A stretch of DNA of 64,000 bases, from NCBI RefSeq assembly GCF_014203325.1, contig NZ_JACHIV010000001.1, forward strand, positions 1,427,501 to 1,491,500, in the 5' to 3' direction. The translations under genes were made by a program, and so were the position numbers. The notes beneath the pieces were generated by a model. It worked only from the letters and a program-made list of their open reading frames with translations. It had not been told where the DNA came from and did not search any database. The stretch comes from Saccharopolyspora gloriosae (GTDB lineage: Bacteria; Actinomycetota; Actinomycetes; Mycobacteriales; Pseudonocardiaceae). The stretch's first letter is position 1. Every line of letters starts with the position of its first letter. Positions 43,191 to 52,623 of this stretch are shown piece by piece.

Positions 43191-44719
43191 TACTCCTCAT
43201 CCGCCCATTCCGCCGGGATCACCATTCCGTGCCGCACGAGTTCCCGAAGCATCGGCACCGCCGCGCGGGAAAGCTCCTCGGCGTCCTCCCCGGAACCGAG
43301 CGCGAGCAGTTCCACCAGATCTCGGACCGGCATCGCTCCCTGGCACCCCGCGAGCAGCCGCGTCCCGAGCTCGTCGATCTCGTGCTGCCACCCGGGGCCG
43401 TCGGTCCGGTGCAGCCGGTGCACGAACCGCTCCCAGCCCTCCTCGCCGTGCGTCGCGACCTCTTCCAGCACCGTCGAGGGCGCCGTCACGAGCCGCGCGC
43501 CCAGCAGGCCGTCGGCGGAGCCGTGCTCGCGCAACCAGTCCACGCGGCGCAGCCAGGCGTCGCTCTCCGGGCCCAGCGGGTCGTCGAACGCCTGCCGCAG
43601 GTCCTCGCACACGACCTCGCCGCGCTCGGCGTCGGTGCGGCGCAACGTGACGAATCCGAACCCGACGCCGTCGACGTCGTTGGCGGCGAACCAGTCCAGC
43701 CACTCCGCCGCCTTGCGGCGCCCGGCGGGGGAGCGCGGGTCGAAACCGGCGTCGCGCAGCCAGGTCCCCACGTACAGCGCCGGATCGGCCACGTCGCGCT
43801 GCACGAACCACGCGTCGACCCCGCCCGGCGGCAGCCACCGCGACACCCGGTCCTCCCAGTCCTCGCCCTTGCGGTGCAGCCAGGACGCCAGCAGCTGCCC
43901 GGTGCCGCCCTCATTGAGGAACGACGGCAGCTGCCGCACCACCAGCGCGCTCGCGTCGTCCCCGGCCAGGCCGGAGTCGCGGTACACGTAGTCGGTCCGC
44001 GGTGGGCCGACGACGAACGGCGGGTTGCACACCACCTGGTCGAACCGGCGGCCACGCACCGGTTCGAACCACTCGCCTTCGGCGAGTTCGACGTCGATGC
44101 GGTTGAGCCGGAACGTCGCGGCGGCCAGCGCCAGCGCCCGCGTGGACACGTCGGTCGCGGTGATGCGCTGGGCGTGCGTGCTCGCGTGCAGCGCCTGCAC
44201 CCCGCAGCCGGTGCCCACGTCGAGCACCGAGCCGACCTGCCTGCGGGAGGTCGCCCGCACCAGGCTCATCGAGGCGTGCCCGACGCCGAGCACGTGGTCG
44301 ACGCCGGTGGCCCAGCCGTCCGGGCGCAGGTCGGCGTCGAGGTCGGAGACGACCCACCACGAGTCCGGCCCGGCGCTGTGCGGGCGGATGTCCACGGCAG
44401 CGCGCAGCGAGTCGCCGTCGGCGGCCAGCACCCCGCCCGCCACGGCCTCGTCGATCGGCAGCGGGCGCAGCGCCGCCGCCACGTCCGCGGCGGGTTCGGC
44501 TTCGCCGAGCAGGAACAGCCGCACGAGCGTGCCCAGCGGGCCGCCGTCCGCGGTCGCCCGCAGCGCCGGTTCGGGCTCGCCGCGCCCCAGCGCTGCGTGG
44601 GCCAGCGGCCCGAGCAGCTCCACCACGCCGTCGGCGTCGTAGCCGACCTCCTGGAACGCGGCGCGAAGACGGTCAAGACGATCAGCTGAAAGATCCGGAA
44701 TCACGAGGTCGATCCTCAC
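43190..44719 (-). CDS. SAM-dependent methyltransferase of the N-methyltransferase (HemK/PrmC-like) type
   Basis: 509 residues. The N-terminal 140 form a helical accessory domain. The class I methyltransferase core has motif I VLDVGTGCGVQAL (about 165-177) and the catalytic NPPFVV (about 234-239), typical of enzymes that methylate amide or exocyclic nitrogens in proteins, rRNA or DNA. The C-terminal 200 residues form a winged-helix-like region. The gene pairs with dtd in one transcript. The substrate is unknown; a translation-linked target is plausible from the context. Confidence 0.85.
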   Translation of the reverse strand: MRIDLVIPDLSADRLDRLRAAFQEVGYDADGVVELLGPLAHAALGRGEPEPALRATADGGPLGTLVRLFLLGEAEPAADVAAALRPLPIDEAVAGGVLAADGDSLRAAVDIRPHSAGPDSWWVVSDLDADLRPDGWATGVDHVLGVGHASMSLVRATSRRQVGSVLDVGTGCGVQALHASTHAQRITATDVSTRALALAAATFRLNRIDVELAEGEWFEPVRGRRFDQVVCNPPFVVGPPRTDYVYRDSGLAGDDASALVVRQLPSFLNEGGTGQLLASWLHRKGEDWEDRVSRWLPPGGVDAWFVQRDVADPALYVGTWLRDAGFDPRSPAGRRKAAEWLDWFAANDVDGVGFGFVTLRRTDAERGEVVCEDLRQAFDDPLGPESDAWLRRVDWLREHGSADGLLGARLVTAPSTVLEEVATHGEEGWERFVHRLHRTDGPGWQHEIDELGTRLLAGCQGAMPVRDLVELLALGSGEDAEELSRAAVPMLRELVRHGMVIPAEWADEE

Positions 44720-44802
44720 ACGCGCCCCTGACGGCCGCTGCGGCCGAGGGCCCGAACGGCCTGCGCAGGGACGTGCGCCGCGCCGCGTGAGATCCTGCGG
44801 GC

Positions 44803-45378
44803 ATGAGCCGGACGCTGCACCTGACCCAGAACGCCGAAGCCGACGCGCTGCTCTCGGAGGATCCGCTGGCGCTGCTGCTGGGGATGCTCCTGGACCAGCA
44901 GATCCCGATGGAGAAGGCGTTCTCCGGGCCGAAGGTCCTGGTCGAGCGGATCGGCGCGCTCGACGCGCACCGGATCGCGGCGATGGACCCCGAGGAGTTC
45001 GCCGCGGTGTGCGCGACCCCGCCGGCGATCCACCGGTTCCCCGGTTCGATGGCCAAGCGGGTCCAGGCGCTGTGCGCCTACCTGGTGGAGACCTACGAGG
45101 GCGATCCGGAACGGATCTGGACCGAGGGCGAGCCCGACGGCGCCCGCGTGCTCGCCCGGCTCAAGGCGCTGCCCGGGTACGGCGATCAGAAGGCGCGGAT
45201 CTTCCTGGCGCTGCTGGGCAAGCAGTGGCAGGTGACGCCGGAGGGCTGGCGGGAGGCCGCGGGCGCCTACGGCGATCCGGACGCCCGCCGCTCCATCGCC
45301 GACGTGCTCGACCAGGACACCCTGGAAGAGGTCCGCGCGTGGAAGAAGCAGCAGAAGGCCGCCGCGAAGCAGAAGTGA
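44803..45378 (+). CDS. HhH-GPD family base-excision-repair-like protein
   Basis: 191 residues. It belongs to the short HhH-GPD group (TIGR03252-like): LLLGMLLDQQIPMEKAFSGP, the helix-hairpin-helix-like LKALPGYGDQKARIFLALLG and a lysine-rich C-terminus. An aspartate following the hairpin, as in DNA glycosylases, is not certain by eye, and the Fe-S cysteines of EndoIII are absent. Glycosylase activity is a family inference. It diverges from the methyltransferase gene across 83 bp. Confidence 0.8.
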   Translation: MSRTLHLTQNAEADALLSEDPLALLLGMLLDQQIPMEKAFSGPKVLVERIGALDAHRIAAMDPEEFAAVCATPPAIHRFPGSMAKRVQALCAYLVETYEGDPERIWTEGEPDGARVLARLKALPGYGDQKARIFLALLGKQWQVTPEGWREAAGAYGDPDARRSIADVLDQDTLEEVRAWKKQQKAAAKQK

Positions 45379-45403
45379 TGCGGCCCGGCGCGGGTGGGGC
45401 CGG

Positions 45404-46075
45404 TCAGGCCGCCGCGGACGACGGCGACTGGTAGCGGTCCACGTACTCCTGCTCGGACAGCTCCGAGATGGCGTACATGATCTCGTCGGTGATCGAGCGC
45501 AGCACCGGCAGCGAGCCCTCCATGCCGTGGTAGCGCTCGAAGTCCAGCGCCGCACCGAACCGGACGGTGACCCGGGCGAGCCGCGGGACCTTCGCCCCGA
45601 TGGGCAGCAGCCGGTCCGTGCCGCTGAGCGCGACCGGCACCACCTTCGCCTTCCCGCTGAGCGCCAGCCGGGCCACGCCGGTGCGACCGCGGTAGAGCCG
45701 TCCGTCGGGCGAGCGGGTGCCTTCGGGGTGGATGCCGAACGCGCCGCCGTCGGCGAGGACCTGCTCGGCGGCGCCGAGCGCCTCCTTGGCCGCTCGGCCC
45801 CGGCCGCGCTGCACCGGGATCGCGCCGAGGGAGGTGAACACGGTCCGGGTGAGCCCGCCCTTGAACCCGCGGCCCTGGAAGTACTCGGCCTTGGCGAGGA
45901 ACGCGACCGGCCGCGGGACCACGAGGGGCACGATGAAGCTGTCGGCCACCGACAGGTGGTTCACGGCGAAGATGACGGGCCCGTCGGTGGGCACCTGCTC
46001 CGCGCCGACGACCTTCGGCCGGTAGACGGCTCGCGCCGCCGAACCGACGATCCGCTTGGTCAGCATGTAGAACAT
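45404..46075 (-). CDS. 1-acyl-glycerol-3-phosphate acyltransferase family protein
   Basis: PlsC-type membrane-associated acyltransferase in phospholipid synthesis. 223 residues: block I is NHLSVADSF (variant of NHxxxxD), block III is HPEGTRSPDGRLYRG, and VVPVALSGTD is block IV. ATG at 46075 with GGGGAGG 6 bases upstream. It converges on the HhH-GPD gene with only 25 bp between stops. Confidence 0.88.
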   Translation of the reverse strand: MFYMLTKRIVGSAARAVYRPKVVGAEQVPTDGPVIFAVNHLSVADSFIVPLVVPRPVAFLAKAEYFQGRGFKGGLTRTVFTSLGAIPVQRGRGRAAKEALGAAEQVLADGGAFGIHPEGTRSPDGRLYRGRTGVARLALSGKAKVVPVALSGTDRLLPIGAKVPRLARVTVRFGAALDFERYHGMEGSLPVLRSITDEIMYAISELSEQEYVDRYQSPSSAAA

Positions 46076-46261
46076 GTCGTGCCTCCCCGCCTAGCCGATG
46101 GCTTCACCCGCTCCGCGAACCTACCGGTGGCGGGGGACGGCCCCGTCGCCGCCGTGTGAAGTCCGCGTTGAATCCCGCCCCGAATGCGGTGACGGTCACC
46201 GGGCTCCCAGGGTGTCCAGGGAAATGCCGGAGTGGGACGATGGAGACGTGGAGGTGGTGTC

Positions 46262-46582
46262 GTGAGCAGTACACAGCACGGCGACGACACCCCGGTGCTG
46301 ATCACCGAGGCGCAGCCGTCCTACGACGATCAGCAGGCGGAGCGGCGCCGCAAGTACGCGATCATGATGTCGCTGCGCATCCCGTGCTTGATCGCCGGTG
46401 CGGCCTGCTACCAGATCTGGTGGCTCGCGTTGATCATCGTGGCGATCTCGATCCCGCTGCCTTGGATGGCGGTGCTCATCGCCAACGACCGCCCGCCGCG
46501 CAAGACCGAACAGGTCAACCGCTACCAGCACTCCGACCGCGCGCTGGAATCGGGCGCCCACCGGGTGATCGAGGACTCCTGA
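46262..46582 (+). CDS. DUF3099 membrane protein (Rv2709-like)
   Basis: 106 residues: a short cytoplasmic part beginning VLITEAQPSYDDQQAERRRKY, two membrane helices (MMSLRIPCLIAGAACYQIW and ALIIVAISIPLPWMAVLIA) and a hydrophilic tail. GTG at 46262 was chosen because GGAGG is 7 bases upstream. It belongs to a conserved actinobacterial family near sigB; function unknown to me. Confidence 0.85.
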   Translation: MSSTQHGDDTPVLITEAQPSYDDQQAERRRKYAIMMSLRIPCLIAGAACYQIWWLALIIVAISIPLPWMAVLIANDRPPRKTEQVNRYQHSDRALESGAHRVIEDS

Positions 46583-46667
46583 CCGGGTCCTCCGCTGCGC
46601 GTGGGCCGATCCGGCCAGTGGTCGAGGTGAGCGGCGTGCACGGCGCGCGGTGCGGCATCATGGAGCG

Positions 46668-46922
46668 ATGAGCACGATGACGCTTCCGGAAACCGATGTC
46701 CGGCCGGAGACCACGGAACAGACCCAGGACGACCGCCCCGAGGTCTTCCACTACGTGCAGAAGGACAAGATCGCCGAGAGCGCGGTCATGGGCACGTACG
46801 TGGTGGCGCTGTGCGGAGAGGTGTTCCCGGTGACGAAATCGGCGAAGCCCGGTTCGCCGGTGTGCCCGGACTGCAAGAAGGTCTTCGAGGGCCTGCCGCC
46901 CGGTGGTGGCGACGACGACTGA
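46668..46922 (+). CDS. DUF3039 small zinc-binding-like protein (Rv2708c-like)
   Basis: 84 residues. A conserved core FHYVQKDKIAESAVMGTYVVALCGEVF is partly seen (FHYVQKDKI, VVALCGEVF), followed by CPDCKKVFEGL; one histidine and three cysteines could bind zinc. The C-terminus is acidic (GGGDDD). ATG at 46668; another at 46677. It is one of three small zinc-ribbon-like genes spread among the sigma factor genes. Confidence 0.85.
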   Translation: MSTMTLPETDVRPETTEQTQDDRPEVFHYVQKDKIAESAVMGTYVVALCGEVFPVTKSAKPGSPVCPDCKKVFEGLPPGGGDDD

Positions 46923-46980
46923 CCCGGTACGGCTGCTTCGCGACGGCGCCACCGCGCCCGCGCGGTGCGCGCCGGCGTGA

Positions 46981-48240
46981 TCACCCCTCGACGCCCTCAG
47001 CGCGCCTGGGGGCCGGTTCTTCCTGCGCCGGCGCGCTGGGCACCGCGGGCCGCGGCAGCTTGACGCCGATGCTCGGGCGCTCGTCCTCGCCGCGCCACGC
47101 GCGGTAGCCCTCCTCGGTGCGCAGCCGCTGCTCGGCCCGCCGCATCTCGAGCCTGCGCCACTTCCGGCGTTCCTTGCGGGTCATCTTCGCCGGCCACAGC
47201 TCCTGCAGGGCGTTGTTGAACTGGGCTCCGATGATGATCGCCAGCCCGATGAAGAACGCGAACAGCAGGAACGCGATCGGCGTGGCGAGCGCGCCGTAGG
47301 TGTAGCCGGTACCGGTCACCCAGGTGATGTACAGGCGCAGGCCCACGCTGGAGCACAGGAACACGACCATCGCCAGCAGCGCGCCGGGGACGCCGCGGTG
47401 CCACGGCAGCTTCCGCGGCAGCGCCACCTTGTAGAGCGTCGCCAGCGCGAGCACCAGCAGCAGTCCCGTGGCGGGGAAGTAGAACACCTGGATCAGCCAC
47501 GCCACGTCGTCCTGCATCGGTGGCGGGAACACCGTCGGCAACCACTCCGGGCCGAGCGCGATCACGGGGAGTCCGACCACCGCCAGCAGCAGTCCGACCA
47601 AGTACAGCAGCAGCGCGAAGATCCGCTGCCAGACGCTGTGCCGGACCGTGTACTGGTCGTAGGCCATCGTGATCGAGTCCACCAGCGAGGCCAGTGCCGA
47701 GGAGCCCGCCCACAGCGACAGCAGGAAGCCCACCGAGACGATCTCGGTGCGCCCGCGGGTGAGGATGTCCTGCACCGTCGGCTCGATGATCTGGTCCACG
47801 ACGTTGGCGCTGAACACGGTTCGAGCCCCGGACAGGATCTTGCCGTGCACGGCCTCGACGATCACCGGGCCGAACCAGTCGCCGAGGAACCCCAGGCTGC
47901 CCAGCAGGCCCAGCAGCAGCGGCGGCATCGACAGCGTCTGCCAGAAGGCGGCCGCCGCCGACTCCGAGAAGATGTTGTCCCACCAGGCCTTGTAGATCGT
48001 CCGCCACACCAGCCGCAGCGGCCCGCGCTTCGCGGGAGCCGCGCGTTCGATCACCGTGGTGTCCGGCTCGTCGCGCCGAGGGGGCTGCTCGAGTCGATCG
48101 TTCGTGGCGACGTCCTCGGACGAGGTGATCTCCTCCGGTTCCCGGGCATCGGAGGGTGCCGACCGTCGGCCGTGCCGGCCGGGCCGCTGGCTGTCATCGG
48201 TCGGACCTGAGGAACCCATCGCGCTACAAGGATGCTTCAT
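46981..48240 (-). CDS. YihY/BrkB-family inner membrane protein (Rv2707-like)
   Basis: About 419 residues: a 90-residue hydrophilic N-terminus, a YihY domain with about six membrane helices (among them LSMPPLLLGLLGSLGFLG, VSVGFLLSLWAGSSALASL, FALLLYLVGLLLAVVGLPV and ATPIAFLLFAFFIGLAIIIG) and an arginine/glutamate-rich cytoplasmic tail. FNNALQELWP is typical. The family was once annotated RNase BN, which is wrong; its function is not settled. No ribosome site marks the start; ATGs at 48240 and 48219 are both possible. Confidence 0.88.
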   Translation of the reverse strand: MKHPCSAMGSSGPTDDSQRPGRHGRRSAPSDAREPEEITSSEDVATNDRLEQPPRRDEPDTTVIERAAPAKRGPLRLVWRTIYKAWWDNIFSESAAAAFWQTLSMPPLLLGLLGSLGFLGDWFGPVIVEAVHGKILSGARTVFSANVVDQIIEPTVQDILTRGRTEIVSVGFLLSLWAGSSALASLVDSITMAYDQYTVRHSVWQRIFALLLYLVGLLLAVVGLPVIALGPEWLPTVFPPPMQDDVAWLIQVFYFPATGLLLVLALATLYKVALPRKLPWHRGVPGALLAMVVFLCSSVGLRLYITWVTGTGYTYGALATPIAFLLFAFFIGLAIIIGAQFNNALQELWPAKMTRKERRKWRRLEMRRAEQRLRTEEGYRAWRGEDERPSIGVKLPRPAVPSAPAQEEPAPRRAEGVEG

Positions 48241-48509
48241 GCCGACCACGAATGGGCGTGGACCCGGCGAACCGGGAGTGTCAGTGCGATCTCAATCCGG
48301 CTGGCGGGTCGGTGCGCCCGGTCACGGAGGGCGGGACGGTAGGCTGCGGGTCGCCCTCGGCGGATCTCCCGCTCGGCGCGATGTCGCGTGGTGGGAGGGG
48401 TGGACCGGTTCCACCCGGGCCGCGGGGCCGCTCGCGCCAGGCCGTGATCCGTTGGTCCGTGCCGCGCGAATCGCGAGGGGGAAGGCTTAGGAAGGAGCGG
48501 CGAGCAAGC

Positions 48510-50288
48510 GTGTCCGAGACACAACTCGACCATCCCGTCCGATCTGTGCTCAGCGACCCGGCGCAGGCCGCTCAGCGACCGCTGCGCGCGTGGCAGCGCA
48601 GAGCGCTGGCCAAGTACCTCTCCAGCAGCCCGCAGGACTTCACCGCGGTCGCGACGCCCGGCGCGGGCAAGACGACGTTCGGCCTGCGGATCGCGGCCGA
48701 ACTGCTCGCCGATCGGACGGTCGAGCAGGTGACGGTCGTGGCGCCCACCGAACACCTCAAGTACCAGTGGGCCGCGGCGGCCAACGGCGCCGGGATCCCG
48801 CTGGACCCCGAGTTCCGCAACGCCGACGGGATGACCTCCAGCGACTACCGCGGCGTGGTCGTCACCTACGCGCAGATCGCGGCGCACCCGACGTTGCACC
48901 GGGTCCGCACCGAGCGGCGCAAAACGCTGGTGATCATGGACGAGGTGCACCACGCCGGTGACGCGAAGTCCTGGGGCGACGCCGTGCGGGAGGCGTTCAC
49001 ACCCGCGATCCGGCGCCTGGCGCTGACCGGTACCCCGTTCCGCAGCGACGACACGCCCATCCCGTTCGTGAACTACGAGCCGGACGGCGACGGCTCGATG
49101 CGCAGCAAGGCCGACAGCTCCTACGGCTACTCCGACGCGCTGCGCGACGGCGTGGTGCGCCCGGTGATCTTCCTGGCGTACTCGGGGGAGACGCGGTGGC
49201 GCACCAACGCGGGCGACGAGTTCTCCGCGCGCCTCGGCGAGCCGCTGACCGCGGAGCAGACCGCGCGCGCCTGGCGCACCGCGCTCGACCCTGCGGGCGA
49301 GTGGATCCCGTCGGTCCTGCAAGCCGCGCACACCCGGCTCCAGCAGTTGCGCAACGGCGGAGTCCCGGACGCGGGCGGGCTGGTGATCGCCTCCGACCAC
49401 GTCACCGCGAAGGCGTACGCGAAGACGCTGGAGCGGATGACCGGCACGGCGCCGGTGGTGGTCCTCTCCGACGACCCGAAGGCGTCCGGGCGGATCGCCG
49501 AGTTCGCCGACTCCGACGACCAGTGGATGATCGCGGTCCGGATGGTCAGCGAGGGCGTCGACGTGCCGCGGCTGGCCGTCGGCGTCTACGCCACCAGCGC
49601 GTCCACCCCGTTGTTCTTCGCCCAGGCCGTCGGCCGCTTCGTGCGGGCCCGGCGCCCGGGGGAGACGGCGAGCATCTTCCTGCCCAGCGTTCCGGTGCTG
49701 CTGGAGCTGGCCAGCCAGCTCGAGGCCGAGCGCGACCACGTGCTCGGCAAGCCGCACCGGGAGAAGGACGGCTGGGACGACGAGCTGCTCGCCGACGCCA
49801 ACCGCACGAAGGACGAGCCGGGCGAGGAGGAGAAGGCGTTCACCTCCCTCGGCGCCGACGCCGAACTCGACCAGGTGATCTACGACGGCTCGTCGTTCGG
49901 CACGGCGGCCTTCGGCACCAGCGAGGACGAGCAGGACTACCTCGGCCTGCCCGGTCTGCTCGAACCCGACCAGGTGCGCGCGCTGCTGCGGCAGCGCCAG
50001 GAGCAGCAGCTGGAGGGCGTCGGGAAGCGGGAGGCCGCGGACAAGGCGCAGAAGGCCGCCGAACGCGCTGAGCAGGCCGAGCAGGCCCGCCGCCCGCAGA
50101 GCGTGCAGGAGCGGCTGAAGGGGCTGCGCAAGGAGCTCAACACGCTCGTCTCGCTGCAGCACCACCGCACCCGCAAGCCCCACGGCGCGATCCACAACGA
50201 GCTGCGGCGGATCTGCGGCGGCCCGCCCACCGCGATGGCCACGGCCGAGCAGCTCGAGGAGCGCATCGCCACGCTGCGCTCCTGGTGA
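48510..50288 (+). CDS. DEAD/DEAH-box helicase (superfamily 2)
   Basis: 592 residues from GTG 48510. Motifs: Walker A ATPGAGKTTF (about 49-58), DEVHH (motif II), LTGTPFRSD (motif III region), VSEGVDVPRLAVGVYAT (motif V) and QAVGRFVRARR (motif VI). A coiled-coil, Glu/Arg/Lys-rich C-terminus (about 480-560) and QLEERIATLRSW end the protein. It resembles the UvrB/RecG-like 'type III restriction, res subunit' helicases. No nuclease domain is seen in it or in neighbours, so a restriction role is not supported. Probable nucleic-acid translocase of unknown pathway. Confidence 0.88.
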   Translation: MSETQLDHPVRSVLSDPAQAAQRPLRAWQRRALAKYLSSSPQDFTAVATPGAGKTTFGLRIAAELLADRTVEQVTVVAPTEHLKYQWAAAANGAGIPLDPEFRNADGMTSSDYRGVVVTYAQIAAHPTLHRVRTERRKTLVIMDEVHHAGDAKSWGDAVREAFTPAIRRLALTGTPFRSDDTPIPFVNYEPDGDGSMRSKADSSYGYSDALRDGVVRPVIFLAYSGETRWRTNAGDEFSARLGEPLTAEQTARAWRTALDPAGEWIPSVLQAAHTRLQQLRNGGVPDAGGLVIASDHVTAKAYAKTLERMTGTAPVVVLSDDPKASGRIAEFADSDDQWMIAVRMVSEGVDVPRLAVGVYATSASTPLFFAQAVGRFVRARRPGETASIFLPSVPVLLELASQLEAERDHVLGKPHREKDGWDDELLADANRTKDEPGEEEKAFTSLGADAELDQVIYDGSSFGTAAFGTSEDEQDYLGLPGLLEPDQVRALLRQRQEQQLEGVGKREAADKAQKAAERAEQAEQARRPQSVQERLKGLRKELNTLVSLQHHRTRKPHGAIHNELRRICGGPPTAMATAEQLEERIATLRSW

Positions 50289-50353
50289 TCACCCGCTGCG
50301 GCGGGTGACCGGACGCGACCTCGGCGTGACCGCCCGTCCTTACCCTGCTCCTC

Positions 50354-51562
50354 ATGGCATTTGATGTGGAGAAGGTTCGGGCGCAGTACCCGGCGCTGTC
50401 CGACGGGCGGTCCTGGCTGGACGCCGCCGGCGGCACCCAGGTGCCGCAGGCGGTCATCGACGCCGTCTCGGACGTGCTGCGCCGCGGGGTGTCGAACGTG
50501 GGCGGCACCTTCGAGTCCAGCGAGCGCGCGGGCGCGGTCGTGGCCGAGGCCCGTTCGGCGGTCGCCGACCTCACCGGGGCTCCCGCTCCGGAGTGCGTGG
50601 TCTTCGGCCCCAGCATGACGGCGTTGACCTACCGGTTCGCGGGCGTGCTCGCCGCCGGGTGGCAGCCGGGCGACGAGGTGGTGGTGACCAAGCTCGACCA
50701 CGACTCGAACGTGCGGCCCTGGGTGCAGCACGCCCAGCGGGCGGGCGCGACCGTGCGGTTCGCCGAGTTCGACCCGGCGACGGGGGAGCTGCCCGCCGAG
50801 CGGGTCGTCGAGCTCATCGGCGAGCGCACCAGGCTGGTGGCGGTGACCGCGGCGTCGAACCTGCTCGGCAGCATCCCGGACGTCGCCGCGATCACCCGGC
50901 GGGCCCGCGAGGCGGGGGCGATCAGCTACGTGGACGGCGTGCAGCACTGCCCGCACGCGGAGGTCCGGGTCGCGGAGCTGGGCGCGGACTTCTACGCGAC
51001 CAGCGCCTACAAGTGGGCCGGTCCGCACCTCGCGGCGGTCGTGGCGGCCGACCCGTGGTCGCTGGAGATGCTGAACCCGGACAAGCTGCTCCCGGCACCG
51101 GACGAGATCCCCGCTCGATTCGAGCTGGGCACGGCATCGTTCGAAGCGCTCGCGGGTGTGACGGCGGCCGTGGAGCACCTCGCCGACCTCGACCCGGCGG
51201 CCACCGGTGACCGGCGGGAGCGCCTCGGCACGAGCCGTCGCGCGGTGGTCGCGCACGAGGAGGAGCTGGCGTCGACGCTGTTCGGCGGCTTGGCCGAGCT
51301 CCCGCACGTGCGCCGCATCGGAGCGCCGAGCGGGAAGTGCACGCCGATCGCGCTGTTCTCGGTGCCCGGTCGGTCACCGCAGGCGGTGGCCGAATTCCTG
51401 GGGGAGCGAGGGGTCAACGTGTCGTTCGGCCACGCGTACGCGTGGGAGGCGGTGGACGCGCTCGGTCTCGGCAAGGAGGGCGCGGTGCGCGCCGCGTTGT
51501 GCCACTACACCGAGGCCGGCGACGTCCGGCGGCTGCTGGGGGCGCTCGCCGAACTGGCCTGA
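50354..51562 (+). CDS. Class V aminotransferase family PLP protein, desulfurase-like but lacking the active cysteine
   Basis: 402 residues. Resembles the cysteine desulfurase-like TIGR01976 group: YPALSDGRSWLDAAGGTQ, GPSMTALTYRF, LDHDSNVRPW, YVDGVQHCPH and the PLP lysine in TSAYKWAGPH (about 219). At the place where SufS-type enzymes have the persulfide cysteine (RTGHHC), it reads VSFGHAYAWEA, so cysteine desulfuration is doubtful. The ATG at 50354 is used, 65 bp after the helicase gene. Substrate unknown. Confidence 0.85.
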   Translation: MAFDVEKVRAQYPALSDGRSWLDAAGGTQVPQAVIDAVSDVLRRGVSNVGGTFESSERAGAVVAEARSAVADLTGAPAPECVVFGPSMTALTYRFAGVLAAGWQPGDEVVVTKLDHDSNVRPWVQHAQRAGATVRFAEFDPATGELPAERVVELIGERTRLVAVTAASNLLGSIPDVAAITRRAREAGAISYVDGVQHCPHAEVRVAELGADFYATSAYKWAGPHLAAVVAADPWSLEMLNPDKLLPAPDEIPARFELGTASFEALAGVTAAVEHLADLDPAATGDRRERLGTSRRAVVAHEEELASTLFGGLAELPHVRRIGAPSGKCTPIALFSVPGRSPQAVAEFLGERGVNVSFGHAYAWEAVDALGLGKEGAVRAALCHYTEAGDVRRLLGALAELA

Positions 51563-51577
51563 CCCCGGCCGGACACG

Positions 51578-51618
51578 CCGAAGGCCCCCGGAGAACCGCG
51601 TTCTCCGGGGGCCTTCGG
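51578..51618. terminator. Bidirectional terminator hairpin
   Basis: A perfect 18-bp stem (51578-51595 with 51601-51618) with a 5-base loop lies between the class V aminotransferase gene and the zinc-ribbon gene. Confidence 0.85.
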
Positions 51619-51629
51619 GTCGGGTGTCG

Positions 51630-51815
51630 TTACTGCTCGTCCTGCTGGAGTTCGGCTTCCATCTCCCGCAAGCGGGGCTCGAACTCCCGGCCGTGGTGCC
51701 CGCAGAACAGCAGCTCCCCGCCGGATGGCAGTACGGCGCGAAGCTTCGCAGCGGCCCCGCAGCGGTCGCAGCGGTCGGCGGCGGTCAGCTCGGGGCGGGT
51801 GAGCGTTCCAGGCAT
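51630..51815 (-). CDS. Small zinc-ribbon-like protein (DUF7455-like)
   Basis: 61 residues. CDRCGAAAKL and FCGHHGREFEP supply three cysteines and two histidines that could bind zinc; the C-terminus is a charged helix (LREMEAELQQDEQ). ATG at 51815 with GGAGGGAG upstream. Proteins of this type are typically encoded close to sigA in actinobacteria. Function unknown. Confidence 0.85.
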   Translation of the reverse strand: MPGTLTRPELTAADRCDRCGAAAKLRAVLPSGGELLFCGHHGREFEPRLREMEAELQQDEQ

Positions 51816-52623
51816 CGTGATCTCCCTCCGTCCCGGCGCCGGGTTGTCCCCGACGCCCTCGATCCTGCTGCGACCACCGGTGGCCCACTGGCGGCGGGGC
51901 CGGTGCTCGCTTACCCCACTCTTGCAGACGCACAGCCGTACGTCAGTGTTCCCGCGCCGAGTGGCGACCGTCGTCACGTCGAAGTACCCGCTTGCCGCAG
52001 CGTCGGTAGCGGAGCGTGGTAATCCGTGCACACAACTGTTTCTCGATCGCCTGACCAGGCAAAATAGACGGTCTCGAATTGCGCCGACCGGTGTTTCATG
52101 CGTACCCGGGGTGCATGTTCCACGCCTGGGGTCTCTCGCGTTCTGCTGCAAGCGAACGGCGGCGGCTGCCCGGATGCGCGAAATTCCCCGGAATTACTGT
52201 GCGATGAATCACTTCTGAATGCGGGGAAAATTCGAGATCGCGAACCGCCCCGAGCCGGTCTCCGCGACGGCACCGGCACTCAAGGTACGCGAGGCCGGAC
52301 GCAGCGTTGCGTCCGCGGGGCTCGCCGGGAGGCGCATCGCGGTGTGCGGGCCGAGCGCGTTCGATCCGGAAGCCCGTCGGTCGCTCGCTACCCAAGCGAA
52401 GGTGATCGTCAGGTCCGGCCGCGAGTCGACGGCGCCCTCAGCTGCCCGCAGGTGTCCGGCCCGGCGCCGTTCGGTCGGGGAGGCCGCACCGACCGCCCCG
52501 AGTCGGCGCCGCGGCGCTCTCGTCGCCCGCGTCGGCCGAACGCGACGGGCTTCGCCCCGAAGTCCGCCAGCGGGATCCGTCAAAGCCCCGCGAAGAACGC
52601 GATCGTCTCGATAATCTCCGCCC
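51816..52623. other. Long intergenic region upstream of the zinc-ribbon and membrane-protein genes
   Basis: About 808 bp with no convincing gene. Its middle (about 52030-52260) is clearly lower in GC than the rest of the window and holds imperfect inverted runs around AATTCCCC and GGGGAAAATT. The right part (52260-52620) contains only arginine-rich frames of doubtful reality. It should contain divergent promoters for 51815 (minus) and 52624 (plus). Confidence 0.5.

Noticed and set aside
48510-51562. Helicase plus neighbours as a possible phage-defence or restriction island
   Set aside because: Neighbours are conserved actinobacterial backbone genes; no nuclease, methyltransferase or toxin accompanies the helicase, and composition is normal.
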